Assembly (NCBI RefSeq): GCF_000711875.1
Contig: NZ_JONM01000025.1
Location: 1-60,478, forward strand
Source of the DNA: Andreprevotia chitinilytica DSM 18519
GTDB lineage: Bacteria; Pseudomonadota; Gammaproteobacteria; Burkholderiales; Chitinibacteraceae
Length of the DNA: 60,478 nt
Reading direction: 5' to 3'
Shown here: positions 6,513 through 15,693 of the stretch, piece by piece
Layout: every line of letters starts with the position of its first letter
How positions within the stretch are numbered: the stretch's first letter is position 1
Translations under genes and position numbers: made by a program
The notes under the pieces: generated by a model
What the model was told of the DNA's origin: nothing
Seen by the model: the letters and a program-made list of their open reading frames with translations, nothing else
The model's database searches: none

Positions 6513-9020
6513 ATGAAAAATCAACCCGTATCGGCGCCCTATGGAATATCCGGCTTATTTCCTCAGCCATTATTCCCATTTCGCCCGATCACTTTGTTCA
6601 TTCTGACGATGTTTTCGTCCTTCGCTGCTTACGCAGCGGAGCCGACCCCGGTTGGCGTGGCAGCAGCAAATTCAGTTGGTGAGGACAGCGCCACGGCGTT
6701 CGATCTCGAGGCATTGAAAAGCCGCGGCATCGATCCGGCGGTTGCGGCGTATTTTTCCAAGAAACCCCGCTTCCATCCTGGCCGGACCCGGGTTGCGCTG
6801 GTGTTGAACGGCAAACCCAAGGGATCGGTCACGGCCCGCTTTGATGAAAAGGGCAATCTGTGCTTCGACCGTGCATTCATCGACCAAGCCGGCCTGATCC
6901 TGCCGGCCGCATTGGAGCGGGATGCCAAGGACGATTCAGCCACGCCGGCCGGCTGCTACGACTATCGCGACGCCTATCCGCAAACCGAAACCACGCTCGA
7001 TCCGAACAAGAACGAGATCAGCCTGGTGGTGCCCTCAGACGCGCTGCGCGAGGAAGAGCTCAACATTGCGCACAGCAGCGGCGGGGTCGGCGCGATGTTG
7101 AACTACGACATCGTCAGCACGAAGACCCAGTCGCTCGATACCCAGCAAAACTTCACCTACGCCAATACCGAAGTCGGTTTCAACGCGGGCGACTGGATGG
7201 TGCGCAGCCGCCAGAGCTATTCGTCCGACCGTGGCGAGGGGCGCTTCCAGTATCTGTACTCCTACGCGCAGAAGACCTTCGTCGAGCAGCGCGCCTTGCT
7301 GCAAGTGGGCGAAATCAATGCCAACAGCACGCTGTTTGCGCTGCCGTCGTTGATCGGCGCGCAGTGGTTTCCCGATAGCGCATTGACACCGCAAAACAGC
7401 AGCGGCTCGATCGACGGCGTTGCCAATAGTCAGGCGCGGGTCGAGGTGCGGCAGCTCGGCGCGATCATTTACTCGACCATGGTGCCGGGCGGCCCGTTTT
7501 CGCTCAAAGACGTTCCGCTGCTGAATACGACGGCCGAGGTGGAAGTCACCATTACCGAAGCCAGCGGCGGCCAGCAGCGTTATTCCCTGCCCGCCTCGCA
7601 AGTGCAGAGCTGGCTGGGCGCGCCGCAAAGGCTGTCGATGGCTGCCGGGCTGGCGCGGGAAACCGGCAATGGCGACCGGCCGTGGGTGATCACGGCGACC
7701 GATGGCCGAACCATCAGCAAGCGGCTCAACGTGGGTGGCGGGGTGTTGGCCGCACGTGGCTATCAGGCCGCCGTGGTGACCCTTGCCAGCGAACCGATCC
7801 CCGGCTTGAGTGGGACCGCCACGACGACCTTCTCAAACGCGCAGCAGGATGGCCAGCGCGGGGCGAAGGTCGATATGAATGTCTACGGCGCACTGCCGGC
7901 CTACCAGCTTTCCGCCAATGCGTACGCCATCCAGCAAACCCGGGGTTATCGCGACCTGACCGACGTGATCGGCGCAACCAGCGACGCCAATTCGGCCCCG
8001 GCCATGCGCAGCCAGTACGGCATATCGGCCACCTGGCAAAACGCCACGCTGGGCGGGTTCACGATGGCGTATTCGCAATCGAGCTATTTCAATGGTTCGT
8101 CATCGCGCCGGATGATGGCGGCCTGGAGCAAGCAGGTGAAACGCACCACGCTGTCCGTCAACGTGGAGCGGAATCTGGGCGGCTATTCGCTCAACGGCAA
8201 GACCCGTGTCTACGCCATGTTGTCGTTCCCGCTGGGTTCGGCCAGCGCCCGTACTTACGTCAATACCAGCGGCAACGGGGAAACCAAATACGGCGCGGCG
8301 GCCAGCCAGACAGTCAGCGATTACCTCAACTACAACGTGAGCGCGGATACCTCGTCACGCGGCACTCCCAACTTCTCCGGCAACGTCAGCGTATTGCCGC
8401 GTTATACGCAGGCCGGCTTCGGCTACGCCCGCAGCGGCACGGACAGCAACACCTTCTCGGCCCAGTTGCAGGGCGGCGTGGTCGCCACCCGTGCCGGCAT
8501 TACGCCTTCGCCCCATCAGATCGGCGATACGTTCGGGATGATTTCCGCCGATGGCGAAAGCGGCGTTCGGATAAGCACGCCGCAGGGCACGGTCTGGACC
8601 GATCCGTGGGGCCATGCCGCCATTCCCAACCTGCCGGCCTTCAAGACGTCGCGCGTGGAAGTCGTCACCAAGAGCCTGCCGCGCAGCATCGACGTGAAGA
8701 ACGGCATCAGCATGCTCAACGCCGGCCGTGGCTCGGTGAATCTGGTCGATTTCGGCATGGTCCGCGTGCGGCGGATGTTGCTGGACACCAAGCTGCACGA
8801 CGGCACGCCTTTACCCAGCCGCTCGATGATTCTCGATGGCGAAGGCAACTATGTGACGACCTCGGTGGATGACGGCGTGGTGTTCCTGGACACCGTGCCG
8901 AAGTCATCGCTACACGCCACCAAGCCCGACGGCGGCATCTGCCGGCTCGATTTCTCGCTGCCCGAGAAGCAAGACACGGAACGACCCTACGAAAGCGTGG
9001 AGGCCAAATGCGCAACCTGA
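6513..9020 (+). CDS. Outer membrane fimbrial usher (FimD/PapC family)
   Basis: An 835-residue outer-membrane usher that takes chaperone-subunit complexes and threads the growing fibre through its beta-barrel. A long signal region ends near residue 42 (AYAA|EP). The N-terminal chaperone-binding domain (about 60-200) has the cysteine pair C117 and C148. A barrel rich in alternating aromatic and polar strands follows, with a plug-like insert (VEVRQLGAIIYSTMVPGGPF). The C-terminal domain carries a second pair (GGICRLDF and EAKCAT). The length is normal for the family. The stop overlaps an in-frame alternative start of the next gene, and minor subunit and chaperone follow, as in yhc-type fimbrial operons. 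A start near the AT-rich leader is supported by the signal peptide. Confidence 0.92.
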   Translation: MKNQPVSAPYGISGLFPQPLFPFRPITLFILTMFSSFAAYAAEPTPVGVAAANSVGEDSATAFDLEALKSRGIDPAVAAYFSKKPRFHPGRTRVALVLNGKPKGSVTARFDEKGNLCFDRAFIDQAGLILPAALERDAKDDSATPAGCYDYRDAYPQTETTLDPNKNEISLVVPSDALREEELNIAHSSGGVGAMLNYDIVSTKTQSLDTQQNFTYANTEVGFNAGDWMVRSRQSYSSDRGEGRFQYLYSYAQKTFVEQRALLQVGEINANSTLFALPSLIGAQWFPDSALTPQNSSGSIDGVANSQARVEVRQLGAIIYSTMVPGGPFSLKDVPLLNTTAEVEVTITEASGGQQRYSLPASQVQSWLGAPQRLSMAAGLARETGNGDRPWVITATDGRTISKRLNVGGGVLAARGYQAAVVTLASEPIPGLSGTATTTFSNAQQDGQRGAKVDMNVYGALPAYQLSANAYAIQQTRGYRDLTDVIGATSDANSAPAMRSQYGISATWQNATLGGFTMAYSQSSYFNGSSSRRMMAAWSKQVKRTTLSVNVERNLGGYSLNGKTRVYAMLSFPLGSASARTYVNTSGNGETKYGAAASQTVSDYLNYNVSADTSSRGTPNFSGNVSVLPRYTQAGFGYARSGTDSNTFSAQLQGGVVATRAGITPSPHQIGDTFGMISADGESGVRISTPQGTVWTDPWGHAAIPNLPAFKTSRVEVVTKSLPRSIDVKNGISMLNAGRGSVNLVDFGMVRVRRMLLDTKLHDGTPLPSRSMILDGEGNYVTTSVDDGVVFLDTVPKSSLHATKPDGGICRLDFSLPEKQDTERPYESVEAKCAT

Positions 9021-9055
9021 TCCCAGCCTCCCCACGCCCTGGCATGGAGTACGAC

Positions 9056-9622
9056 ATGACCCATATGCAGTCTTCGCGGCAACGCAAGCCTCTGGCGCTC
9101 ATTGCCGTGGCCTGCATCGCCTGCGCCATTTCCATCGCTCAGGCGGCCGAGTGCCAACTGAGCTTCGACAACCCCAAGGTGGACTACGGGCGGCTGACCC
9201 GCTCCCGTGGCTCGGTGCACAGCACGCTGGCCACGTATGGCCCGATGCGCCGCACCCTCTCCGCCGTCTGCCCGACCCCCACGCAGCTGGCCATCACGTT
9301 TCGCGGTAATGCCGGCAGCGGCAAGGCGCTGAACTTCGGCGGCGGCAGTTACGCCATCCGTGTGGTCAGTGCCCAGCTCGACAGTCAATCGGTGCAGCCG
9401 GTGCGGGTCGCCAATCTGGACGATGCGCCGGAAACGCCAGCCGGCGGATTCGTGCTCAAGCCCGAGGACGGCATTGCGCCGGCCGGTGGCGCGGCAGTGC
9501 GCGGCAAGCGGTTCGATGTGCAGCTGGAAATCACGGCATCGATCCCGAATACGGCCCTTGGCGTTGCGGATACCACCGGGTTCGAAGCGCTTGGCGATTT
9601 TGATTTGCTCACCCGTCCTTAG
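9056..9622 (+). CDS. Secreted fimbrial minor or tip subunit (putative)
   Basis: A 188-residue secreted protein: signal peptide ending after AQAA, then ECQLSFDNPKVDYGRL with C33, and a second cysteine at 72. This N-terminal strand-plus-disulfide layout resembles pilus subunits, but the C-terminus (FDLLTRP) lacks the usual penultimate tyrosine and the protein is not close to the DUF1120 group. The frame is open from an ATG at 9008 overlapping the usher stop. I favour 9056, which has GGAG seven bases upstream and gives a compact signal peptide. Position between usher and chaperone suggests a tip adhesin or an assembly subunit. Function inferred from context. Confidence 0.65.
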   Translation: MTHMQSSRQRKPLALIAVACIACAISIAQAAECQLSFDNPKVDYGRLTRSRGSVHSTLATYGPMRRTLSAVCPTPTQLAITFRGNAGSGKALNFGGGSYAIRVVSAQLDSQSVQPVRVANLDDAPETPAGGFVLKPEDGIAPAGGAAVRGKRFDVQLEITASIPNTALGVADTTGFEALGDFDLLTRP

Positions 9623-9687
9623 CCCCACCAGACGGCCCGTACCCAGCCGGGATGCCATTTTTTTGTTCTTAACCCTGGAGAAACACC

Positions 9688-10419
9688 ATGAAAGCAATTC
9701 AACACCATTCGATGAAGTGGCTGGCCTGCGCCTTGGTCGCCGGCGCAGTGCAATTGGCCAACGCCGCCGGCATGGTGCCGGAAACGTCCGTGCTGCTGAT
9801 CAAGGAAGCCGACGGCGAAGCCGTGATGAGCGTCAAGAACGCGGACCCGACCGTGGCCTTGCTGCACACCACGATCCAGCACATCGCCGAAGACCAGGAA
9901 TCGCTGATCCAGATCACCCCGCCCGTCGCACGGGTGGAGCCGGATGGCACGCAGCTGGTGCGTTTCATCCTGACCAACAAGGAACCACTCCAGACCGAAC
10001 GGCTGGCCCGGGTGATTTTCGACGGCATTTCCGAGCGCAAGCCGAGCGACACCAACAAGATCACCTTGTCGGTACGCCAGAATTTGCCAGTGGTGATCCA
10101 TCCGAAGTCGCTGGCGTTCAACAACACACCGTGGACGTTGCTCAAGTGGAAAGTGGCGGATGGCAAGCTGTGGGTCTCGAACGACACCCCGTACGTGGTG
10201 CGCCTGTCACAGGAAGTGACCGTGCTGCCGGGCAACACCAAGGGCATGCTGCCGAAGCCGTATTTGCTGCCAGGTGACACCGTGCATGTGGGCATGGACG
10301 TCGATCTGGCCGGTGCAACGACGGAGAAAGTACAAATCTCCCCAGCAACCGTGTATGGCTATATGGTCGCGCCATACGAAGCACCGATTGCTGCGGGTGA
10401 TGCTGTCGCGGCGAAGTGA
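9688..10419 (+). CDS. Periplasmic fimbrial chaperone (PapD/FimC-like)
   Basis: A 243-residue periplasmic protein with a signal peptide ending near residue 26 (ANA|AGM) and two immunoglobulin-like domains. Family signs include the first-domain strand TQLVRFILTN, the stretch LARVIFDGI and the domain-linking RQNLPVVIHP with the conserved Arg and Pro positions. It would bind each subunit by donor-strand complementation and deliver it to the usher at 6513. A ribosome site GGAGAAACACC lies before the ATG. It is last in the fimbrial operon; a strong terminator follows 20 bp after the stop. Confidence 0.88.
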   Translation: MKAIQHHSMKWLACALVAGAVQLANAAGMVPETSVLLIKEADGEAVMSVKNADPTVALLHTTIQHIAEDQESLIQITPPVARVEPDGTQLVRFILTNKEPLQTERLARVIFDGISERKPSDTNKITLSVRQNLPVVIHPKSLAFNNTPWTLLKWKVADGKLWVSNDTPYVVRLSQEVTVLPGNTKGMLPKPYLLPGDTVHVGMDVDLAGATTEKVQISPATVYGYMVAPYEAPIAAGDAVAAK

Positions 10420-10438
10420 TTTGTTCGGGATGGACATG

Positions 10439-10468
10439 AAAAAGGGGAGCAGATGCTCCCCTTTTTTT
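10439..10468 (+). terminator. Rho-independent terminator of the fimbrial operon
   Basis: Stem AAAAGGGGAGC / GCTCCCCTTTT with an AGAT loop and a run of seven T. Confidence 0.9.
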
Positions 10469-10481
10469 CGCTACATCATTC

Positions 10482-10667
10482 GTAGGGCGGGTTAGCCGTC
10501 AACGGCGTAACCCGCCGGACAATGCCGTGACAAACAGCACATGCGGCAGGTTACGCAGTTCGTAGGTTGGAGTTGAGCGCAGCGAAGCCCAACATTCACT
10601 ATGCGACACATTCCACCATCGACGCTTGAACTGATGTTGCGCTTCGCGTTGCTCAACCCAACCTACC
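10482..10667. repeat. REP-like palindromes, family B then family A
   Basis: Family B: GGCGGGTTAGCCG, a TCAA loop, CGGCGTAACCCGCC (10483-10516). Family A: GTAGGTTGGAGTTGAGCGCA ... TGCTCAACCCAACCTAC (10562-10667). Both lie between the fimbrial terminator and the convergent MFS gene. Relatives of B are at 18091-18218 and of A at 281-336, 13900-13986 and 60151-60170. Confidence 0.75.
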
Positions 10668-10672
10668 CACCG

Positions 10673-11953
10673 TCAATCCACCTGCCGGATCGTCGGCACC
10701 TTGGCCGCCATCGCGAGCACCAGCACGGTCATCGTCAAACCGAACACCGGCATGATCCAGCCGATATCGACATGCAAGGACAGCAAGGCCGTGACCATCG
10801 CGTAGGAGATCGGCGACAGGCCCATCGATGCCACGGTGTTCAGGCTCATCACCCGGCCGATCTTGTCGCGATCGGTGTATTGCTGCAGCAGCGACATCAT
10901 CGGCACGTTGTTGCTGACCACGCCAAAGCCGAGCAGGAACTGGATGGCGATGGAGGCCCACAGCAGATACGAATGCCCTTGCAGCCCGAGCAGCACGCCC
11001 TCGGCCGCGATCACCAGCACGATCATCAGCAGGCGTTTCTTGAGCGGCGGATAAATAGTCAACAGCGTGCCGCCGACTACCATCCCGACCGCAAAGGCGC
11101 TTTGCAGGAAGGACAGCGTGCTCGCCTCGCCCTTGAGGTGATCCGTCACCACGATGGGAATCCCAAGCCCGAGCGGCCCCATGAACAGCAGGTTGGCAAT
11201 GGCGTAGATCAACATCAGGCTGCGCAAGACCGGCGTGCTGAGCGCGTATTGAATGCCCTCTTTCAGCTCGTGCAGCACGTGGCGGCGCTCACCATTGGCG
11301 ACCAAGGCCGGTTCGCGGATCAAGGCAATACAGGCCACCCCGATCAACAGCAGGATGCCGGTAATCGAGAACACCCATTCGTAGGACACCAGCGCCAGCA
11401 GCGCGCCGCCCAGCACCGGGCCGAAAACAAGGCCGATCTGGTTGGTGGTCAGCATGATGGAGTTGGCGCGGGTCAGGTCTTGCGGGCCGACCAGACTGGG
11501 CAACAGCGCATCACGCGCCGGCCAGAAGAAGGCATCGAGCGAGCCGTAAATGAAGGCGAAGCCGGTCATCACCCAGATATCCAGCTTGCCCATCGCCAGC
11601 AGGCCGACCAGCGCGAACATCAGCAGTACGCGCATGCCCAGCGAACCCAAGATGATGCGGCTGCGCTTCATCCGATCCGCCACCACGCCACCCAGCAACA
11701 TCAGCACGATGCGCGGCACCGAGCCGGCGATCATCACCAGCCCCAATTGTTCCTTGGCGCCCAACGTTTTGACCACGAACCACGTCTCGGCAATGGTCGC
11801 GACGGCCAGCGCGAAATTGCCGACCACGCTGGCCAGCCAAACGAGAAAGAAATTGCGATTGCGCAGCAGGGATGGCGGATGGGCGAGCTGATCCCCGGCA
11901 GGGACCGCAAGGGGGATGGGTACAGGGATGGGATCGGAGATGAGATTGGTCAT
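10673..11953 (-). CDS. MFS exporter (MFS_3 / EntS-like)
   Basis: A 426-residue inner-membrane protein with about twelve hydrophobic spans and a cytoplasmic N-terminus rich in prolines. The loop after the second span is typical of the MFS_3 group that includes the enterobactin exporter EntS and many drug-efflux proteins (ETWFVVKTLGAKEQLGLV, then GGVVADRMKRSR). No siderophore or drug genes are nearby, so the substrate is unknown. It is divergent from pgk and convergent with the fimbrial operon. The start at 11953 gives a normal length. Confidence 0.85.
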   Translation of the reverse strand: MTNLISDPIPVPIPLAVPAGDQLAHPPSLLRNRNFFLVWLASVVGNFALAVATIAETWFVVKTLGAKEQLGLVMIAGSVPRIVLMLLGGVVADRMKRSRIILGSLGMRVLLMFALVGLLAMGKLDIWVMTGFAFIYGSLDAFFWPARDALLPSLVGPQDLTRANSIMLTTNQIGLVFGPVLGGALLALVSYEWVFSITGILLLIGVACIALIREPALVANGERRHVLHELKEGIQYALSTPVLRSLMLIYAIANLLFMGPLGLGIPIVVTDHLKGEASTLSFLQSAFAVGMVVGGTLLTIYPPLKKRLLMIVLVIAAEGVLLGLQGHSYLLWASIAIQFLLGFGVVSNNVPMMSLLQQYTDRDKIGRVMSLNTVASMGLSPISYAMVTALLSLHVDIGWIMPVFGLTMTVLVLAMAAKVPTIRQVD

Positions 11954-12085
11954 GGGACGAATGCTAAACTTCGGGTCGATTAGGCAATTCTATCGACGCC
12001 CCCCATGCATTGCGATGTCGAATCCTCTCATTTGATTTATCCCAATCCATCACCCGAACCCCCACCCTTCCAGAAGGAAAAAGTC

Positions 12086-13261
12086 ATGGCCTACCGCAAG
12101 ATGACCGAACTCGACCTTTCCGGCCGCCGCGTACTGATCCGCGCCGACCTCAACGTGCCGGTAAAAGACGGCGTGCTCGGCGACGACACCCGCATCCGCG
12201 CTTCGTTGCCGACCATTGAAACGGCGTTGAAAGCCGGTGCTGGCGTGATCGTAATGAGCCACCTGGGCCGTCCGACCGAAGGCGAATTCCAGCCGGAAGA
12301 CTCGCTGGCTCCGGTTGCCAAGCGCCTGGGCGAACTGCTCGGCCGCGATGTGCCGGTGATCGCCAACTGGGAAGGCTACCAAGTGAAGCCGGGCGAGCTG
12401 GTGCTGCTGGAAAACGTACGCGTGAACAAGGGCGAGAAGAAGAACAGCGACGAACTCGGCCAGAAATACGCCGCGCTCGCCGATGTGTTCGTCAACGATG
12501 CCTTCGGCACCGCCCACCGCGCCGAAGCCTCCACCCACGCCGTCGCCAAGTTCGCGCCGGTCGCCGCTGCCGGCCTGTTGCTGGCGGCTGAGCTGGATGC
12601 GCTCGGCAAGGCGCTGGCCCAACCGGCTCGCCCGCTGGTCGCCATCGTGGCGGGCTCCAAGGTCTCGACCAAGCTGACCATTCTGGATTCGCTGGCCGAC
12701 AAGGTCGACCAGTTGATCGTCGGCGGCGGCATCGCCAACACCTTCCTGTTGGCGGAAGGCCATCAGGTCGGCAAGTCGCTGGCTGAAGCCGATCTGGTGG
12801 ACAACGCCAAAGCCGTGATCGCCAAAATCCGCGCCCGTGGCGGCAACGTGCCGCTGCCGACCGACGTAGTCACCGGCAAGAAATTCGACCCGAGCGAGCC
12901 GGCTGTCACCAAGCCGCTGGCCGCCGTCTCTGCTGATGACATGATTTTCGATATCGGCCCGGATTCAGCCGCCCAGCTGGCAGACCTGCTCAAGAGCGCC
13001 GGCACCATCGTCTGGAACGGCCCGGTCGGCGTGTTCGAATTCGACCAGTTCGGCCACGGCACCGAGGCCATCGCCCGCGCCATCGCGGCATCGCCGGCGT
13101 TCTCGATTGCGGGTGGCGGCGATACGCTGGCAGCGGTGTCCAAGTACGGCATCACCGACGACGTGAGCTATATCTCGACCGGTGGCGGCGCATTCCTTGA
13201 GTTCCTCGAAGGCAAGGTGTTGCCGGCAGTGGAAATCCTGGAGCAACGTGCGAAGGGCTGA
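12086..13261 (+). CDS. pgk: Phosphoglycerate kinase
   Basis: A 391-residue cytosolic glycolytic enzyme transferring phosphate from 1,3-bisphosphoglycerate to ADP. The N-terminal substrate domain starts with [18 protein letters not shown] and includes SHLGRP and [11 protein letters not shown]. The C-terminal nucleotide domain has GSKVSTK, the [10 protein letters not shown] segment and GGGDTLAAV. The start at 12086 has AGAAGGA upstream and gives the usual length; the frame continues upstream to 12005 in non-coding-looking sequence. It stands alone here, without gap, pyk or fba neighbours, and ends in its own terminator. Confidence 0.98.
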   Translation: MAYRKMTELDLSGRRVLIRADLNVPVKDGVLGDDTRIRASLPTIETALKAGAGVIVMSHLGRPTEGEFQPEDSLAPVAKRLGELLGRDVPVIANWEGYQVKPGELVLLENVRVNKGEKKNSDELGQKYAALADVFVNDAFGTAHRAEASTHAVAKFAPVAAAGLLLAAELDALGKALAQPARPLVAIVAGSKVSTKLTILDSLADKVDQLIVGGGIANTFLLAEGHQVGKSLAEADLVDNAKAVIAKIRARGGNVPLPTDVVTGKKFDPSEPAVTKPLAAVSADDMIFDIGPDSAAQLADLLKSAGTIVWNGPVGVFEFDQFGHGTEAIARAIAASPAFSIAGGGDTLAAVSKYGITDDVSYISTGGGAFLEFLEGKVLPAVEILEQRAKG

Positions 13262-13305
13262 TTCCCAGACCGACCTTTGTTCGACTTTTGTTTGAAATGA
13301 AATGA

Positions 13306-13336
13306 AATAACGCCGGCATACCCGGCGTTATTTTTT
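13306..13336 (+). terminator. Rho-independent terminator after pgk
   Basis: Stem AATAACGCCGG / CCGGCGTTATT followed by six T. Confidence 0.9.
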
Positions 13337-13405
13337 GTCTTCAGATTTAAGCAGATCAAGCGCAAAACCAGATCAGAAAATACTGGGGCAGTGACAGCGC
13401 ATCGC

Positions 13406-13434
13406 TATAATGGCGAATTCATTACGATCATAAT
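13406..13434 (+). promoter_or_regulatory. hpaR promoter -10 and likely MarR-type operator
   Basis: A consensus -10 TATAAT (13406-13411) is followed by the near-palindrome ATTACGATCATAAT (13421-13434, two mismatched positions). The operator would sit at the start of transcription, a usual place for autorepression by a MarR protein. No convincing -35 hexamer. Confidence 0.5.
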
Positions 13435-13447
13435 AAAAATCGCCACC

Positions 13448-13897
13448 ATGCCCCGGCTGACCAAATCCCTCACCCTCTCACTGCTGCAAGCCCGCGAAAC
13501 CACCATGGGCTTTTTCCGGCCGATCCTGAACCGGCACGGTTTGACCGAACAGCAATGGCGCATCATCCGCGTGCTGATCGAGCGCCGCACGGTCGATTTT
13601 CAGCAGCTGGCCGACGTCACCTGCATCCTGCCGCCGAGCATGACCGGCATCCTGACGCGCATGCAGCGCGATGGCCTGATCCTGAAACTCCGCCCGGAAA
13701 ACGATCAGCGCAAAGTGTTCATCACCCTGACCGCCGAAGGGCAAGACCTCTACGAAACCGTCAGCCCGGAAATCGAGCAGCGCTATCACGACATCGAAAT
13801 GCAGCTCTCGCACGAGCATCTGGAGCAATTGATGGCGTTGCTGGAAGAAGTGAAGCAGCTGCAGGTTGGGGCGGAACAGGGTGAAGGGACAAAGTGA
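13448..13897 (+). CDS. hpaR: MarR-family repressor HpaR of homoprotocatechuate degradation
   Basis: A 149-residue winged-helix dimeric repressor. It opens with MPRLTKSLTLSLLQARE as in HpaR proteins, and has the helix-turn-helix around DFQQLADVTCILPPSMTGIL and the wing RPENDQRKVFITLT. HpaR represses the meta-cleavage operon and is released by 4-hydroxyphenylacetate or related acids (family knowledge). The ATG at 13448 fits the family N-terminus; the frame is open further upstream but crosses the promoter. It lies about 8 kb from the hpaG operon, separated by two unrelated genes, yet still in the cluster neighbourhood. Confidence 0.88.
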   Translation: MPRLTKSLTLSLLQARETTMGFFRPILNRHGLTEQQWRIIRVLIERRTVDFQQLADVTCILPPSMTGILTRMQRDGLILKLRPENDQRKVFITLTAEGQDLYETVSPEIEQRYHDIEMQLSHEHLEQLMALLEEVKQLQVGAEQGEGTK

Positions 13898-13899
13898 GC

Positions 13900-13986
13900 A
13901 GGTTTGGTTGAGCAACGCGAAGCCCAGCATGGCTATTCATGCATGCACAGCAAATGTTGGGCTGCATTTCATTTAGCCCAACCTAC
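13900..13986. repeat. REP-like palindrome, family A
   Basis: GGTTTGGTTGAGCAACGCGA ... TTTAGCCCAACCTAC, with arms related to 10562-10667 but a different centre. Confidence 0.65.
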
Positions 13987-14110
13987 TCACTGAAAACACC
14001 CGAGCAACTCCAACCGCACGGCAGCCAGCTTACAACCCGCGCCCATCGCCAGCGTATGCTTTCAGCATCTCTTTCTTTGCCCTGCGCCTGTCAGCGGCAA
14101 GGAGTCCAGC

Positions 14111-15022
14111 ATGCTCGCAACCGCACTGGTTGCCCTGCTTGCCAGCAGCTCGCCCACCATCAACCCGGACGAACCCGCCGCACTGAAGCAGGAAATACAA
14201 GCAGCAGCCCAACTGGAAGGCCAGAACCCGTGGGCCGCAGCGGTACGGTACTGCCGTGCCGCCCGGCTTGGCGTGATCGAAGCGCAATACCGGCTCGGCA
14301 TTCTCTATGCCTTTGGTGTCGGCGTGCCGGAAGACCGCCGAGCCGCCGCATCGCTATTCTCGGTGGCCGCACAGCAAGGCCATGCCGAAGCGCAGGTCAT
14401 GCTGGAAACGATCCATTACAGCGCCGACGCCCTACCCGATTGCGTGCTGGCCGATGTGAATCCACCCCATGCCGAGCCTGAATTGACCGGCAATGCCAGC
14501 CTGGATCAGATTCTGGCGAGCCTGCCGCAAAAGAAGCGCTGGGTCGCGGCACTGGTGGAAAGGATGGCGACCTGGTACGAAGTCGACCCGCGCCTGGCAC
14601 TATCGATTGCCACGGTCGAATCACGCTTCGAGCCCGGTGCGCGTTCGTCGATGAAGGCGATGGGGGTGATGCAGCTGATCCCGGCGACAGCCGACCGCTT
14701 CAACGTACGCGATGCCTACAACGCCAGCCAGAATATTCGCGGCGGCTTGCGCTATTTACGCTGGTTGCTGGATCGCTATCGCGGCGACGTGATGCTCGCC
14801 GCGGCCGGTTATAACGCGGGGGAAAAAGCAGTGGATCGGCATCACGGCATTCCGCCCTATGCCGAAACGCAGCAATACGTGCGCCGGGTGCATCAGCTTT
14901 ATCCCTATGCCTTGCATCTGCCCGATGCCGGGCGTTGGTCCGGGCCACGGCCGTTTCAGGAAGTCAGCGCCGTCAAAAAACCGCTGCTCAAGAAACACGT
15001 GCGGCACCACCGCCGACCGTAG
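14111..15022 (+). CDS. Lytic transglycosylase (SLT domain) with Sel1-like repeats
   Basis: A 303-residue probable periplasmic murein-cleaving enzyme. A short hydrophobic N-terminus (1-15) may export it. Residues about 40-105 look like two Sel1-type helical repeats (GVIEAQYRLGILYAFGVGV, then HAEAQVML). The C-terminal SLT domain (about 145-270) carries the catalytic glutamate E170 in ATVESRFEPGA, the conserved MGVMQLIPATA, and AAAGYNAGEKAV near the end. A good AGGAG site supports the ATG at 14111. It is convergent with the Nudix gene, directly abutting it. The Sel1 part suggests a protein partner in the envelope. Not linked to hpa function. Confidence 0.88.
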   Translation: MLATALVALLASSSPTINPDEPAALKQEIQAAAQLEGQNPWAAAVRYCRAARLGVIEAQYRLGILYAFGVGVPEDRRAAASLFSVAAQQGHAEAQVMLETIHYSADALPDCVLADVNPPHAEPELTGNASLDQILASLPQKKRWVAALVERMATWYEVDPRLALSIATVESRFEPGARSSMKAMGVMQLIPATADRFNVRDAYNASQNIRGGLRYLRWLLDRYRGDVMLAAAGYNAGEKAVDRHHGIPPYAETQQYVRRVHQLYPYALHLPDAGRWSGPRPFQEVSAVKKPLLKKHVRHHRRP

Positions 15023-15421
15023 CTATTCGACGCATTGTTCCAATAGCGTCGGCAACACGTGCACTTGCAGCAGCGGGGCTAGCGCTACATGAGGCTGCGC
15101 CGGGTCGACCCACATCATCTCCTCGATTTCCGTCGCCAATGCCGGCTCGCCCAGCAAATCCCCGCGATATACCCGCGCCACAACTAGCCTGCCGACCTCA
15201 TTCGCAGCCGGCGCAGTGAACGCTCCCAAGAACTGTAATGAGGCAGGGTCGACTTCGCAGCGCAGCTCTTCCTTCACTTCGCGCAGCAAACAAGCCACAT
15301 CGGTTTCGCCCACTTCCGGCTTGCCGCCCGGCAGCATGAATAACCGCGTGCCACGTTTACGCACGGTGAGCAGGCGGGCGTTGCGGAGTGTGGCAAGGGC
15401 GATGACGTGGATTGGGGGCAT
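15023..15421 (-). CDS. Nudix hydrolase
   Basis: A 132-residue small pyrophosphohydrolase. The Nudix box spans about 32-54 (GGKPEVGETDVACLLREVKE, continuing EL), with catalytic glutamates at 51-52 in the REVKEE segment. The core resembles MutT-like housecleaning enzymes, but the substrate cannot be told. It ends exactly where the convergent lytic transglycosylase ends. A repeat-rich gap of about 270 bp lies upstream. Confidence 0.9.
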   Translation of the reverse strand: MPPIHVIALATLRNARLLTVRKRGTRLFMLPGGKPEVGETDVACLLREVKEELRCEVDPASLQFLGAFTAPAANEVGRLVVARVYRGDLLGEPALATEIEEMMWVDPAQPHVALAPLLQVHVLPTLLEQCVE

Positions 15422-15693
15422 GGCTGGGAATCTGGCGGTGGGATGAGATAGGGGCAGAAGTTATTCCCCCTTCGCGGTGGCGTGCGAATCTTTGATTCGT
15501 CCAGCCAGAGGGGCGAGGGGGAATTTTGATTCAACAGCAAGTTGCGTTTGCTAAGTGCCACTTTCCCCCATCAACGCCAGCATTGTGGCCTTTTTCTTCC
15601 TCAACCTGAAAGTCCACCGAAATCCCCCCTAGCCCCCCTTCCGCGAAGGGGGGGAACCCAAGCATTTGAAAGCCATTTAAAAGATCATGCCCC
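15422..15693. repeat. Repeat-rich gap with family F palindrome (copy 3)
   Basis: The right part (about 15600-15690) has ACCGAAATCCCCCCTAGCCC and the C-run / G-run hairpin of family F. The left part has a C-rich segment interrupted by the small palindrome CGAATCTTTGATTCG, a motif that also interrupts copy 4 at 27990-28140. No gene seen. Confidence 0.65.

Noticed and set aside
10601-11983. A 460-codon plus-strand frame opposite the MFS gene
   Set aside because: His/Gln/Arg-rich antisense translation typical of GC-rich DNA; the minus strand has a clear MFS protein.
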